NCBI RefSeq assembly: GCF_000469585.1
Contig: NZ_AWNK01000001.1
Location: forward strand, 310,731-374,730
DNA from: Chrysiogenes arsenatis DSM 11915
Lineage (GTDB): Bacteria; Chrysiogenota; Chrysiogenetes; Chrysiogenales; Chrysiogenaceae
Length of the DNA: 64,000 nucleotides
Direction: 5' to 3'
Shown: positions 45,346-53,593 of the stretch, piece after piece
Layout of the letters: every line of letters begins with the position of its first letter
How positions within the stretch are numbered: position 1 is the first letter of the stretch
The notes under the pieces: generated by a model
Databases searched by the model: none
Told to the model about the DNA's origin: nothing
Seen by the model: the letters and a program-made list of their open reading frames with translations, nothing else
Position numbers and translations under genes: made by a program

Positions 45346-47946
45346 TTACCGCTCGACTTTCACTGCCAGCGCCCCTTTGATGTCCACATCAACAACAACA
45401 CAATCAAGCTCGCTGACGGTACCGCCAACGATCATCCGCGCAATGGGATTTTCCAGATGGCGCTGCAAATAGCGCTTCACTGGACGGGCACCAAACTGTG
45501 GTTCATACGCCGCGCGCGCCATACTCTCAAGCGCCGCATCGGTGACCCGCAGCTCGATCCGTTGGTTCGCTAAACGTCCGGCCAAACGAGCAATTTGCAA
45601 GCGGAAGATCTGCACTAACTGCTCGGCGGTTAATGGCTCAAAGATTATCGTCTCGTCAACACGGTTCAGAAACTCTGGCTTAAATGATTGACGCAACAGC
45701 GATTCAATATGGCCACGGACATCATCGCCAATCGGCTCCCCTTTTAGCGCTGCGTCAAGCAGCAGTGGCGAACCAATGTTCGACGTCATAATCACCACCG
45801 TGTTGGTAAAATTCACCGTCCGGCCATGACTATCGGTCAACCGTCCGTCGTCAAGGAGCTGCAACAGCAAGTTGAAAACGTCATGGTGCGCCTTTTCAAT
45901 TTCGTCAAACAACAGCACCGCATACGGTTTACGCCGCACCGCTTCGGTCAACTGGCCACCTTCGTCGTACCCAACATATCCCGGAGGCGCGCCGATTAAA
46001 CGGGAAACGGCATGTTTTTCCATGTACTCCGACATATCAATGCGGATCATGTTGTCTTCGCTATCAAATAACGACGCCGCAAGGGCGCGCGCCAACTCTG
46101 TTTTCCCGACGCCCGTCGGTCCAAGGAAAATAAAAGAGCCAAGTGGGCGATTGGGATCCTGTAAGCCACCACGTGCGCGAATGACGGCATCGGCCACCGC
46201 ATCGACGGCATCGTCCTGCCCAACCACCCGCTGATGCAACGTGTCGCTGAGATGCAGCAACTTTTCGCGTTCCCCTTCGACAAGTTTACTGACAGGGATG
46301 CCGCTCCAGCGCGAAACGATGGAAGCGATCTCCTCCGGTGTCACTTCCTCTTTCAGCATCACCGATTCGCCATCACGGTTTTTCTGCAATTCTTCGTGCT
46401 CTTTGAGTTGTTTTTCGAGCGAAACCAGCTTGCCGTATTGCAGTTCGGCCACTTTGGCGAGATTGTACTCCCGTTGATAGCGCTCGATTTCGTGCCGTGT
46501 CCGTTCGATTTCTTCGCGCAGATGTTGCTGTCCACTAATGCCTTGTTTTTCAAACTCCCAACGCGCTTTCATCGTATTGTATTTTTCTTTGAGCTCGGCA
46601 AGTTCGCGTGAGAGCTTTTCGAGACGCTCCTGTGATGCGCTATCCTTTTCCCGCTTCAGCGCTTGTTCTTCAATTTCAAGCTGCATAATACGGCGGTAGA
46701 GATCGTCCATTTGCGCGGGCGAAGAATCGATTTCTGTCCGTACCATCGCCGCCGCTTCGTCGATCAGGTCAATCGCTTTATCGGGCAAGAAACGGTCGGC
46801 AATATAGCGATCCGACAACGTCGCCGCTGCGATAATCGCATTGTCGTGAATCGTTACGCCGTGGTGAATTTCGAATTTTTCTTTTAAGCCACGTAAGATA
46901 GAGATGGTATCTTCCACCGACGGCTCATCGACTAAAATTGGCTGAAAGCGCCGCTCCAGTGCGGGGTCCTTTTCGATATGCTTGCGATATTCTGCCAGCG
47001 TGGTTGCGCCAATACAGTGCAACTCGCCACGCGCCAACATGGGCTTAAGCAAGTTGCCCGCATCCATCGCCCCTTCCGTTTTCCCCGCTCCGACAATGGT
47101 GTGCAGTTCGTCAATAAACAGAATAATCCGGCCATTGCTTTCGCTGACTTCTTTCAGCACCGCTTTGAGCCGCTCTTCAAACTCACCGCGATACTTGGCA
47201 CCGGCAATCAGCGCCCCCATATCGAGCGAAAAGATAATTTTATTTTTCAACCCTTCAGGGACATCGTTATTGACAATGCGGTGCGCTAACCCTTCGGCAA
47301 TGGCGGTCTTTCCAACTCCTGGTTCGCCAATGAGCACGGGGTTATTCTTGGTGCGCCGTGACAGAATGCGCACGGCACGACGGATTTCCTCATCACGACC
47401 AATCACTGGATCGAGCTTGCCATCACGCGCCGCCTGCACCAGATCGCGCCCGTATTTTTCGAGCACGTTGTAAGTCGCTTCCGGCTCTTGCGAATCAACC
47501 GGGCGGTTGTTACGGAGCAACTTGATCGTTTCCGTCGTTAGTTTGACAGTAAGGGAAAGCTCCTGAAAAATCTTTTTTAACGCTCCAGAAGCGGTTTCAA
47601 TCAGAGCAACCCATAAATGCTCCACACTGACAAAGCTGTCTCCCCACTCTTTTTTATACTTCTCGCCAAACGCAGCCACACGGCTGAAATCCTGCGAGGC
47701 GTATACCTGCGCACCAGCACCGGAAACTTTCGGTAATTTGCGCACTTCGGCCTGAACGCGCGACGCAAGCTGCGTCGGGTCAACTCCCATTTTTTGCAAT
47801 ACCGATACGATAAACCCTTGGCGGTCGTCCAGCAGCGCTTGACACAAGTGGAGCGGTTCAAGTTGAGAATTCGACTCTACCAGCGCCAGATTTTGTGCCG
47901 ACTGCAGTGCTTCAGCCGCTTTATGGGTGAAAGTATTCATGTCCAT
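45346..47946 (-). CDS. clpB: ATP-dependent disaggregase ClpB
   Basis: ClpB rescues aggregated proteins together with DnaK. It has 866 residues: Clp-N repeats (1–145), the first AAA+ module with GEPGVGKT near 205, a coiled-coil middle domain (about 405–530) and the second AAA+ module with GPTGVGKT near 607. It lacks the ClpP-binding tripeptide loop. Three in-frame ATGs follow the AGGAGG box; the one at 47946 (six bases spacing) is best, since that at 47952 abuts the box and 47940 is far. Longer upstream readings are not ClpB-like. It probably responds to heat, but only a weak sigma-32-like CTTGTC…GACAT is visible upstream. Confidence 0.96.
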   Translation of the reverse strand: MDMNTFTHKAAEALQSAQNLALVESNSQLEPLHLCQALLDDRQGFIVSVLQKMGVDPTQLASRVQAEVRKLPKVSGAGAQVYASQDFSRVAAFGEKYKKEWGDSFVSVEHLWVALIETASGALKKIFQELSLTVKLTTETIKLLRNNRPVDSQEPEATYNVLEKYGRDLVQAARDGKLDPVIGRDEEIRRAVRILSRRTKNNPVLIGEPGVGKTAIAEGLAHRIVNNDVPEGLKNKIIFSLDMGALIAGAKYRGEFEERLKAVLKEVSESNGRIILFIDELHTIVGAGKTEGAMDAGNLLKPMLARGELHCIGATTLAEYRKHIEKDPALERRFQPILVDEPSVEDTISILRGLKEKFEIHHGVTIHDNAIIAAATLSDRYIADRFLPDKAIDLIDEAAAMVRTEIDSSPAQMDDLYRRIMQLEIEEQALKREKDSASQERLEKLSRELAELKEKYNTMKARWEFEKQGISGQQHLREEIERTRHEIERYQREYNLAKVAELQYGKLVSLEKQLKEHEELQKNRDGESVMLKEEVTPEEIASIVSRWSGIPVSKLVEGEREKLLHLSDTLHQRVVGQDDAVDAVADAVIRARGGLQDPNRPLGSFIFLGPTGVGKTELARALAASLFDSEDNMIRIDMSEYMEKHAVSRLIGAPPGYVGYDEGGQLTEAVRRKPYAVLLFDEIEKAHHDVFNLLLQLLDDGRLTDSHGRTVNFTNTVVIMTSNIGSPLLLDAALKGEPIGDDVRGHIESLLRQSFKPEFLNRVDETIIFEPLTAEQLVQIFRLQIARLAGRLANQRIELRVTDAALESMARAAYEPQFGARPVKRYLQRHLENPIARMIVGGTVSELDCVVVDVDIKGALAVKVER

Positions 47947-48067
47947 AGCCATCCTCCTTATTACATAATGCCTTTTATCAACGCAAAAAAAGCGCCATGT
48001 CGCGCTAACACATTCAGACAAGAGAGTTATGTGAGTTTTCGTATAAAAAAGACAGGGGAAATACACG

Positions 48068-48104
48068 ATAAAAGCCGTGGCATGCAACGGTTTTTGCCAC
48101 GGCT
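48068..48104 (-). terminator. Terminator of htpX
   Basis: On the minus strand AGCCGTGGCA pairs with TGCCACGGCT (48073–48082 with 48095–48104) and is followed by TTTTATC. It lies 33 bases after the htpX stop, separating htpX from clpB. Confidence 0.85.
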
Positions 48105-48137
48105 CAAAACATCAGAATGTGCTCATCACAGCAAAAC

Positions 48138-48992
48138 CTATAGCCGTTGCGCCAAAAGCTGCAGCTTTGCAATCCGATCCTGCGTCGAAGGATGAGTGCT
48201 AAAAAGGTTCGCCATACTCTTGCCAGTTAGCGGATTGATAATAAACATGTGCGCGGTTGCCGGATTCGCCTGCATTGACGCCGCCCCACGTGCGTAGGTT
48301 TCGAGTTTCCCCAGCGCCGAAGCGAGTGCCAACGGTTTGCCACACATCAGCGCCCCACCTTCATCGGCTTGATATTCCCGAGAGCGGGAAATAGCCATCT
48401 GAATCACGCCCGCGGCAATCGGTGCCACAATCGCTACAGCGATCATCGCAATCGGGTTGCTCCCCTGCCCATTATCGCGGTTTGAACCGAAGATAGCCGC
48501 AAACTGTGCCATGGTCGCAAGCATGCTGATAACCGAAGCAAGTACCGCGGCAATGGTTTGAATCAAGATATCGCGGTGCTTAATGTGAGCCAATTCGTGG
48601 GCAATTACCCCTTCGATTTCATCGCGGTTCAAAATCCGCAGCAGCCCTTCCGTGAGTGCCACGACCCCGTGTTCAGGATCGCGCCCTGTGGCAAAGGCAT
48701 TCGGCGTCTGCTCAGGGATAATGTAGAGCTTCGGCATCGGCAAATTGCCACGCTGCGTCAAGCGAGCCACCATATCGTAGATTTCCGGTGCCTGTTCGCG
48801 AGTAATCGGTTGCGCCTTGTACATTTTGAGCACAATTTGATCGCTAAACCAATACGAGCCAACATTCATAATCATGGCAAAAACAAAGGCAACCATCACT
48901 CCACTTTGTCCGCCGATAGCTCCGCCGATGGCGATGACCAGCATACTGAGCAAACCCATCAGCACAATAGATTTCAACGTATTGAAGTTCAT
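48138..48992 (-). CDS. htpX: Membrane zinc metalloprotease HtpX
   Basis: This M48 family protease of membrane-protein quality control has 285 residues. Two N-terminal helices (about 5–50) are followed by the zinc motif HELAH in VIAHELAHIKHRD near residue 135, two further helices, and the third ligand region SREYQADEGGA. The start is the ATG at 48992 with GAGG upstream; in-frame codons farther up lack a ribosome-binding site. With clpB next to it, the pair forms a protein-stress cluster, though each has its own transcript. Confidence 0.95.
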   Translation of the reverse strand: MNFNTLKSIVLMGLLSMLVIAIGGAIGGQSGVMVAFVFAMIMNVGSYWFSDQIVLKMYKAQPITREQAPEIYDMVARLTQRGNLPMPKLYIIPEQTPNAFATGRDPEHGVVALTEGLLRILNRDEIEGVIAHELAHIKHRDILIQTIAAVLASVISMLATMAQFAAIFGSNRDNGQGSNPIAMIAVAIVAPIAAGVIQMAISRSREYQADEGGALMCGKPLALASALGKLETYARGAASMQANPATAHMFIINPLTGKSMANLFSTHPSTQDRIAKLQLLAQRL

Positions 48993-49110
48993 ACTGCACC
49001 TCACTTTCTTGTTTAACGTGTTTCTTTGCAAAAACCTTGCGAATTTGAGGGGACTCTATAGCGAAAAATTGCGAGAGGGGCAAGGAGAATCGGAAACGAG
49101 ACGACGATTT

Positions 49111-49878
49111 TCAGGACGCCTTTTTGAGTCTATAGATTTTCGCCACGTAACGGTGGAATATCTTCCCCGCAGGAAACAATGCCGCGTAGCATTGCATAAA
49201 TGCGTGATAAAAGCGCTTGTTTCCGTGATAGCCATCGCGTGTCGCGGTGACACCGGCATGGCTTAACGCATGGAGTGCTTCACGCGGCGAAGGGTGCCAC
49301 GTAAATCCCTCCCAATCGCTACTATGCTCGATTGCTAAGCCGCTTTGCATGATCGACGCATCCAGTGTTGCCACCGACGGCAACGGGGTCGCTGCGGCCA
49401 CAGGGAGACCGCACTGTGTCAATGCTTCGCGCCGCGCGTCGCCAACTTCGCGCAATGTTCCTTCAACGAGCACGGCCAGCGCCGCCACACCGTGAGGGGC
49501 AAGCACTCGCGCCACTTCGTTAAAAAAAATGACCGGCTCTTCCAGCCATTGCACCATCGCCGAAGAGACCACTGCCGCCACCGAGCCACCGCAAAACGGG
49601 AGTGCTTCAGCATCACCCTGCAAAACGTGACGATAGTACGCCTGCGACCGCTGGCACATGGCGAAGGAGAGATCGACCGCGACCATCGGCGTCGTGGCGA
49701 GTCGTCCCAAAACACCATCGCCCGCGCCAACATCGAGAATAATACCCGACGTCGGCAGTGCCGCGCCGCACCGCTCCAGCAAAGTAGCTGCCAAAGCCTG
49801 TTGCGCCGCGCTGTATTCTTGGTAATGGAGCGCACCACGGTCAAAGTTGTGGCGCACTCTCCCTTTTAATGAATTCAC
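49111..49878 (-). CDS. bioC: Malonyl-ACP O-methyltransferase
   Basis: BioC methylates malonyl-ACP so that it can be elongated to pimeloyl-ACP methyl ester for biotin. It has 255 residues. The N-terminal VRHNFDRGALHYQEYSAAQQ is a BioC hallmark; SAM motif I is ILDVGAGDGVLGRL, followed by VVSSAMVQWLEEP and HFSP-type C-terminal features. I start at GTG 49878, which has AAGGAG five bases upstream and lies within the end of the preceding gene (38-base overlap). A longer reading to 49932 is less likely. Genes bioF, bioA, bioB and bioD are not in the window. Confidence 0.85.
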   Translation of the reverse strand: MNSLKGRVRHNFDRGALHYQEYSAAQQALAATLLERCGAALPTSGIILDVGAGDGVLGRLATTPMVAVDLSFAMCQRSQAYYRHVLQGDAEALPFCGGSVAAVVSSAMVQWLEEPVIFFNEVARVLAPHGVAALAVLVEGTLREVGDARREALTQCGLPVAAATPLPSVATLDASIMQSGLAIEHSSDWEGFTWHPSPREALHALSHAGVTATRDGYHGNKRFYHAFMQCYAALFPAGKIFHRYVAKIYRLKKAS

Positions 49879-50485
49879 AAAACTCCTTTTCGCGCTCCGC
49901 CAAGGTCGCTTCAAGCAGACACGGAGCCGCATGTCCCACGTCAGTCGTATACCAGCTTACTGGACGGGAGAGGTGATACCAGAATTCGCGGCTTGCTTCC
50001 AGCGCTATCACCAGGTCAGCACGATCGGCACTACAACTCACCGGACAGGCCAGTGAAAGAATTTTTTCGTGCCAATCCCAAGTTGCCAGCATGCGTAGTC
50101 CCGCGAGCGCGGTCGCAACATCCATTTGAGTATCTTGCAAATGGGCAGGAACATAAATTGAATCGAGGTAGGCGGCAATAATCGCGTGGTGATCGTGGCG
50201 GCAGCCTCGTTCCATCGCCCGCAAAGGGGGAAGTGGCAAGCCGTGCGCGCCACCAATAAATTGCAGTGTCGGCGCGTAGAGGAAAAGCCCTTTGACGATC
50301 TGTGGATAGCGCAACGCACATTCACAGGACACCATCGCCCCAAGCGACCATCCGAGTACCACCAGCGGTACGGTGCTCGCTGCAATCAACGACTCCGCAT
50401 CGTACCAGTTGCAGACCATATCGCAACGCGCCGCGTGTTCACTATCGGGTCTTGCGCCCCAACCACTAACGTACAGGGTTTTCAT
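49841..50485 (-). CDS. BioH-like α/β-hydrolase (pimeloyl-ACP methyl esterase)
   Basis: This 214-residue α/β-hydrolase is probably the esterase that releases pimeloyl-ACP. The N-terminal TLYVSGWGARP gives the oxyanion segment, the nucleophile is S47 in LGWSLGAM (identical in pattern to BioH), and a late aspartate (CSADRADLV) and histidine (DVGHAAP) complete the triad. It is shorter than E. coli BioH (256) and lacks part of the cap. It sits between bioW and bioC, overlapping both. Confidence 0.75.
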   Translation of the reverse strand: MKTLYVSGWGARPDSEHAARCDMVCNWYDAESLIAASTVPLVVLGWSLGAMVSCECALRYPQIVKGLFLYAPTLQFIGGAHGLPLPPLRAMERGCRHDHHAIIAAYLDSIYVPAHLQDTQMDVATALAGLRMLATWDWHEKILSLACPVSCSADRADLVIALEASREFWYHLSRPVSWYTTDVGHAAPCLLEATLAEREKEFCEFIKRESAPQL

Positions 50486-51237
50486 ACCGTATCAATCCGG
50501 AAAAAATCAGTCGTCGCCAGCATGGGGCGCTCTTCCAGCCACTCGATGATAACGGTTAAAGGTGTTGCGTCGTCGATCAAAAATACGCGCCCGCCGCCGC
50601 TTTGTTCACCTTTCAGGGCTTTCAACCGCACATAGCCCGTGAGGGCTGAAGCAAAATAGCCATGCGGATAGCCACGGTCGTCACTCAGGCAGATCTCCGC
50701 TAACACGCCAGGTGCCGCAAGGGCTTTTGACGTCAAGAGTAACGCTTCCAAAATGCGTTGCGGCTGATCGCTGATTGTCGCCAATTGCTGCGCCAGTTGC
50801 GCCCGTTGTCCACGTTCCAGTCCGAAATGACTGACGCGAACCCCACGGGCATCGCCATGCAGAATCAACTCGCCCGAGGTACGCAAGAGTGCCGCACCGC
50901 GCAGTGGCGGTTGGTTTGCGAGACGCTGGAGGGCGTGCCAGAGAGCCATCACATCGAGCGAAGCACCACAACGCGCGGCAAGCAACGGCAACATATCGTG
51001 TCCCAAAGCAACTGGGTCACACACCGGCAGCAGCGGGAACGTACCCGCAATTTCGACGTGATCGATACGGATATTGATCGACTCTGGCTGACCATTGACG
51101 TGGCCAAAGGCGCGCGCCGCAACGTCTTGCGCAGCACGAGGAATTTCTTCCATCGGAAGAATATCCTCGTACCCAGACAGATGCCGTGCCTCGCAATCAG
51201 CGGCACGCATCCGGAGTGAATACCACTGATCATTCAC
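50482..51237 (-). CDS. bioW: 6-carboxyhexanoate–CoA ligase (pimeloyl-CoA synthetase)
   Basis: BioW activates free pimelate to pimeloyl-CoA with ATP. It has 251 residues, as in Bacillus. The N-terminal YSLRMRAADCEARHLSGYED follows the family pattern YS(V/I)RMRAS…HISGAER; the core has RGAALLRTSG, GVRVSHFGLE, LEALLLTSKALAAPGVLAEICLSDD and the closing VRLKALKGEQSGGGRVFLID (each partial). It starts with an ATGA overlap on trpA. A pathway using BioW normally does not need BioC/BioH, so the combination is unusual. Confidence 0.85.
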   Translation of the reverse strand: MNDQWYSLRMRAADCEARHLSGYEDILPMEEIPRAAQDVAARAFGHVNGQPESINIRIDHVEIAGTFPLLPVCDPVALGHDMLPLLAARCGASLDVMALWHALQRLANQPPLRGAALLRTSGELILHGDARGVRVSHFGLERGQRAQLAQQLATISDQPQRILEALLLTSKALAAPGVLAEICLSDDRGYPHGYFASALTGYVRLKALKGEQSGGGRVFLIDDATPLTVIIEWLEERPMLATTDFFRIDTV

Positions 51238-51977
51238 TCTGCAAGGCTCTCCAAGAAGGCTTTAACCTTCGCCACGTTCGTGCTGAGATCGACGGTGGGG
51301 GATATTTTTTCGATCAACGCCGAGCCAACAATGGCGCCATCGGCGTAATGCAGGGCATCGCGCACCGTGGCGGCATCGCGAATACCAAAGCCAATGCAAA
51401 TCGGCGTCGTAGTCACTTGCCGCGCAACGGCAATTTTGCGGGAAATCGCTTCCAGACTTGATATTTTTGTTCCGGTCACCGCCGCCGAGCTGACGGCGTA
51501 GAGGAAGCCGGTCGCCGATTCCGCAATGGTGCGTACACGGCTATCGTCGCTGCTCGTCGAGATGAAGGAAACGAGATCAATGTTGTGCATACGCGCCGCA
51601 TCGCGAAACGGCGCGGCATGTTCCGGCGCCAGGTCGGGAATAATCGCGCCGCGAATACCAAGCTCACGAAGCATCGCAAAACGATTTTCGGCGCCAACGC
51701 GGGCAAAAAGATTGACATAGGTCATGACGTAATAGTCGGTATTGGAATGGAGTTTCAATTGTGTCAGGTCACGAAAGCGAGTGCCGCGCGACAACGCGTA
51801 GTCGCTGGCCGCCTGAATCACGGGGCCATCGGCCATGGGATCAGAAAAAGGGATACCTATTTCGACACGCTGAATGCCGAGTTCGGCAAAGAGATCGAGC
51901 AATGCTTGGGTCGTCGCACGATCGGGATACCCAAGGGTGACGTAGGGAATAATGCGCGAAAGGGTTGTTGCGTTCAT
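51234..51977 (-). CDS. trpA: Tryptophan synthase α subunit
   Basis: TrpA cleaves indole-3-glycerol phosphate and passes indole to TrpB. It has 247 residues. The catalytic Glu is in RVEIGIPFSDPMADGPVIQ and the catalytic Asp in IIPDLAPEH; the phosphate loop is GFGIRDAATV. Start at 51977 follows the trpB stop by one base and a GGAG box; an extension to 52031 would run inside trpB. The remaining trp genes are not here. Confidence 0.95.
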   Translation of the reverse strand: MNATTLSRIIPYVTLGYPDRATTQALLDLFAELGIQRVEIGIPFSDPMADGPVIQAASDYALSRGTRFRDLTQLKLHSNTDYYVMTYVNLFARVGAENRFAMLRELGIRGAIIPDLAPEHAAPFRDAARMHNIDLVSFISTSSDDSRVRTIAESATGFLYAVSSAAVTGTKISSLEAISRKIAVARQVTTTPICIGFGIRDAATVRDALHYADGAIVGSALIEKISPTVDLSTNVAKVKAFLESLAE

Positions 51978-51978
51978 A

Positions 51979-53148
51979 TTATAACTCCACATGCTGGCGA
52001 ATGATGCCGATATCTTTGTCGCCACGCCCACTCAGGGTAACGACGATATTTTTTCCCGTACCGATTTCTGCAATCACCTGCGGTAAGGCGGCCAACGCAT
52101 GCGATGACTCCAATGCGGGGAGAATCCCCTCGCAACGGGTCAATTCAATGCAGGATGCCAGCGCTTCTTTGTCATCAACAACGATGTATTTTGCGCGACC
52201 AGAATCGGATAACCACGCGTGTTCTGGGCCGACGCCAGGGTAATCGAGCCCCGCCGAGATGGAATGGGTATCGCGAATATTCCCCTCTTCATCGCACATA
52301 AAGTACGAGTAAAAGCCATGTAAAATCCCTTTGGTTCCTTCGTTAATCGGTGCGGCATGTTGGCCAGAAGCGAGGCCATACCCACCCGCTTCGACGCCGA
52401 AAAGCTTAACTTCCGTATCTTTGTAGTAGCCACTGAACATGCCAATGGCGTTGGAACCACCACCAACACTGGCAATTACCGCATCCGGATGGCAGAGATT
52501 GCGCTGATAGAACTGCGCGCGGGTTTCGTTCCCGATGACGGACTGAAAGGCTTGGACAATGCGCGGGTATGGCGATGGGCCAAGTGCCGAGCCGACAATG
52601 TAGTGGGTATCATCAGAGGTCGCAATCCAGTTGCGCAGCGCTTCGCTGGTGGCATCTTTCAGCGTTTTACTTCCCGACTCGACGAGCGATACCTGCGCCC
52701 CAAGGAGTTTCATCCGGAAGAGGTTGGCCTCCTGCCGTGCGGCATCGACACTCCCCATGTAGACCGTACACTCCAGCCCAAGCAAAGCCGCCGCCGTTGC
52801 CGTCGCGACCCCATGTTGCCCAGCGCCAGTTTCCGCAATCACACGTGTTTTCCCCATCCGTTTTGCGAGTAACGCTTGGCCGATGGTGTTGTTAATTTTA
52901 TGTGCACCGGTATGCGCTAAATCTTCACGCTTGAGGTAAATATGGCTGTTATAGATTTTACTGAGCGTTGGTACATAGGTCAGCGGCGTTTGACGCCCGA
53001 CGTACTCGCACATAAGGCGGTCGAACTCCGCCAAAAACTGGCGATCCCGCATTGCGGTTTCAAAGGCGGTTGTCAGCTCTTCAAGTGGACGAATCAATAG
53101 TTCGGGAACATAGGCGCCACCGTATGGGCCATATTGGTAAATCGACAT
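51979..53148 (-). CDS. trpB: Tryptophan synthase β subunit
   Basis: TrpB joins indole with serine using PLP. It has 389 residues. The PLP lysine is in HTGAHKINNTIGQ, the conserved AETGAGQHGVATAT is intact, and the phosphate loop is VGGGSNAIGMF. I start at ATG 53148 (MSIYQYGPYGG), preceded by AGGAG; the in-frame region further upstream is not TrpB-like and would reach the next gene. Only trpB and trpA are linked, and they lead into the biotin genes. Confidence 0.97.
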   Translation of the reverse strand: MSIYQYGPYGGAYVPELLIRPLEELTTAFETAMRDRQFLAEFDRLMCEYVGRQTPLTYVPTLSKIYNSHIYLKREDLAHTGAHKINNTIGQALLAKRMGKTRVIAETGAGQHGVATATAAALLGLECTVYMGSVDAARQEANLFRMKLLGAQVSLVESGSKTLKDATSEALRNWIATSDDTHYIVGSALGPSPYPRIVQAFQSVIGNETRAQFYQRNLCHPDAVIASVGGGSNAIGMFSGYYKDTEVKLFGVEAGGYGLASGQHAAPINEGTKGILHGFYSYFMCDEEGNIRDTHSISAGLDYPGVGPEHAWLSDSGRAKYIVVDDKEALASCIELTRCEGILPALESSHALAALPQVIAEIGTGKNIVVTLSGRGDKDIGIIRQHVEL

Positions 53149-53227
53149 AATACAACGTCTCCTGCAGTATCGTATGCGCACAAAATTGTGTGTTTTTCTT
53201 AGTTTCCGGTGCCACGATGGTGTTCCC

Positions 53228-53584
53228 TTACACGGGCATCGAGCGACCATCGTTCAAATAAATGATCCCTTTAATAATCCGGTAGAGCACCCAAATGGCC
53301 GTTGCCAGCAACACAAAATAGCCAATCGCGATGAGGAAGAGGATCACCCCTAGCGCACCCCACGCCATGCTGTACCAAAACGTCCGCATTTGCCAACGAA
53401 AGTGGGACTCTAGCCATGTCCCACGCACATCGTCAAGTTTGATATAGTTTACCATAATCGCAGCAATGTACGTCAGCCCGACAATGCACGCCAGCGCTTG
53501 CAGCACATACACGATCATCGTGAGTGTTTTCAACGAGCGGATGTCGCGCCCTGGGTCAATATCAATAATTGTATTTGAATCCAT
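53228..53584 (-). CDS. Small membrane protein, COG3671-like
   Basis: This 118-residue protein with three hydrophobic helices resembles the uncharacterised COG3671/DUF4870-like family. The segment WLESHFRWQMRTFWYS followed by a helix and the ending WVLYRIIKGIIYLNDGR are typical. Function unknown. AAGGA precedes the ATG, and it starts nine bases after the GGDEF–EAL gene. Confidence 0.75.
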   Translation of the reverse strand: MDSNTIIDIDPGRDIRSLKTLTMIVYVLQALACIVGLTYIAAIMVNYIKLDDVRGTWLESHFRWQMRTFWYSMAWGALGVILFLIAIGYFVLLATAIWVLYRIIKGIIYLNDGRSMPV

Positions 53585-53593
53585 ACCATTCCT

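Noticed and set aside
46982-47473. 163-codon frame antisense to clpB
   Set aside because: Mirrors conserved ClpB AAA+ sequence; no independent support.
47950-48040. Sigma-32 promoter for clpB
   Set aside because: CTTGTC and GACAT resemble heat-shock elements, but the -10 match is too poor to list as a feature.
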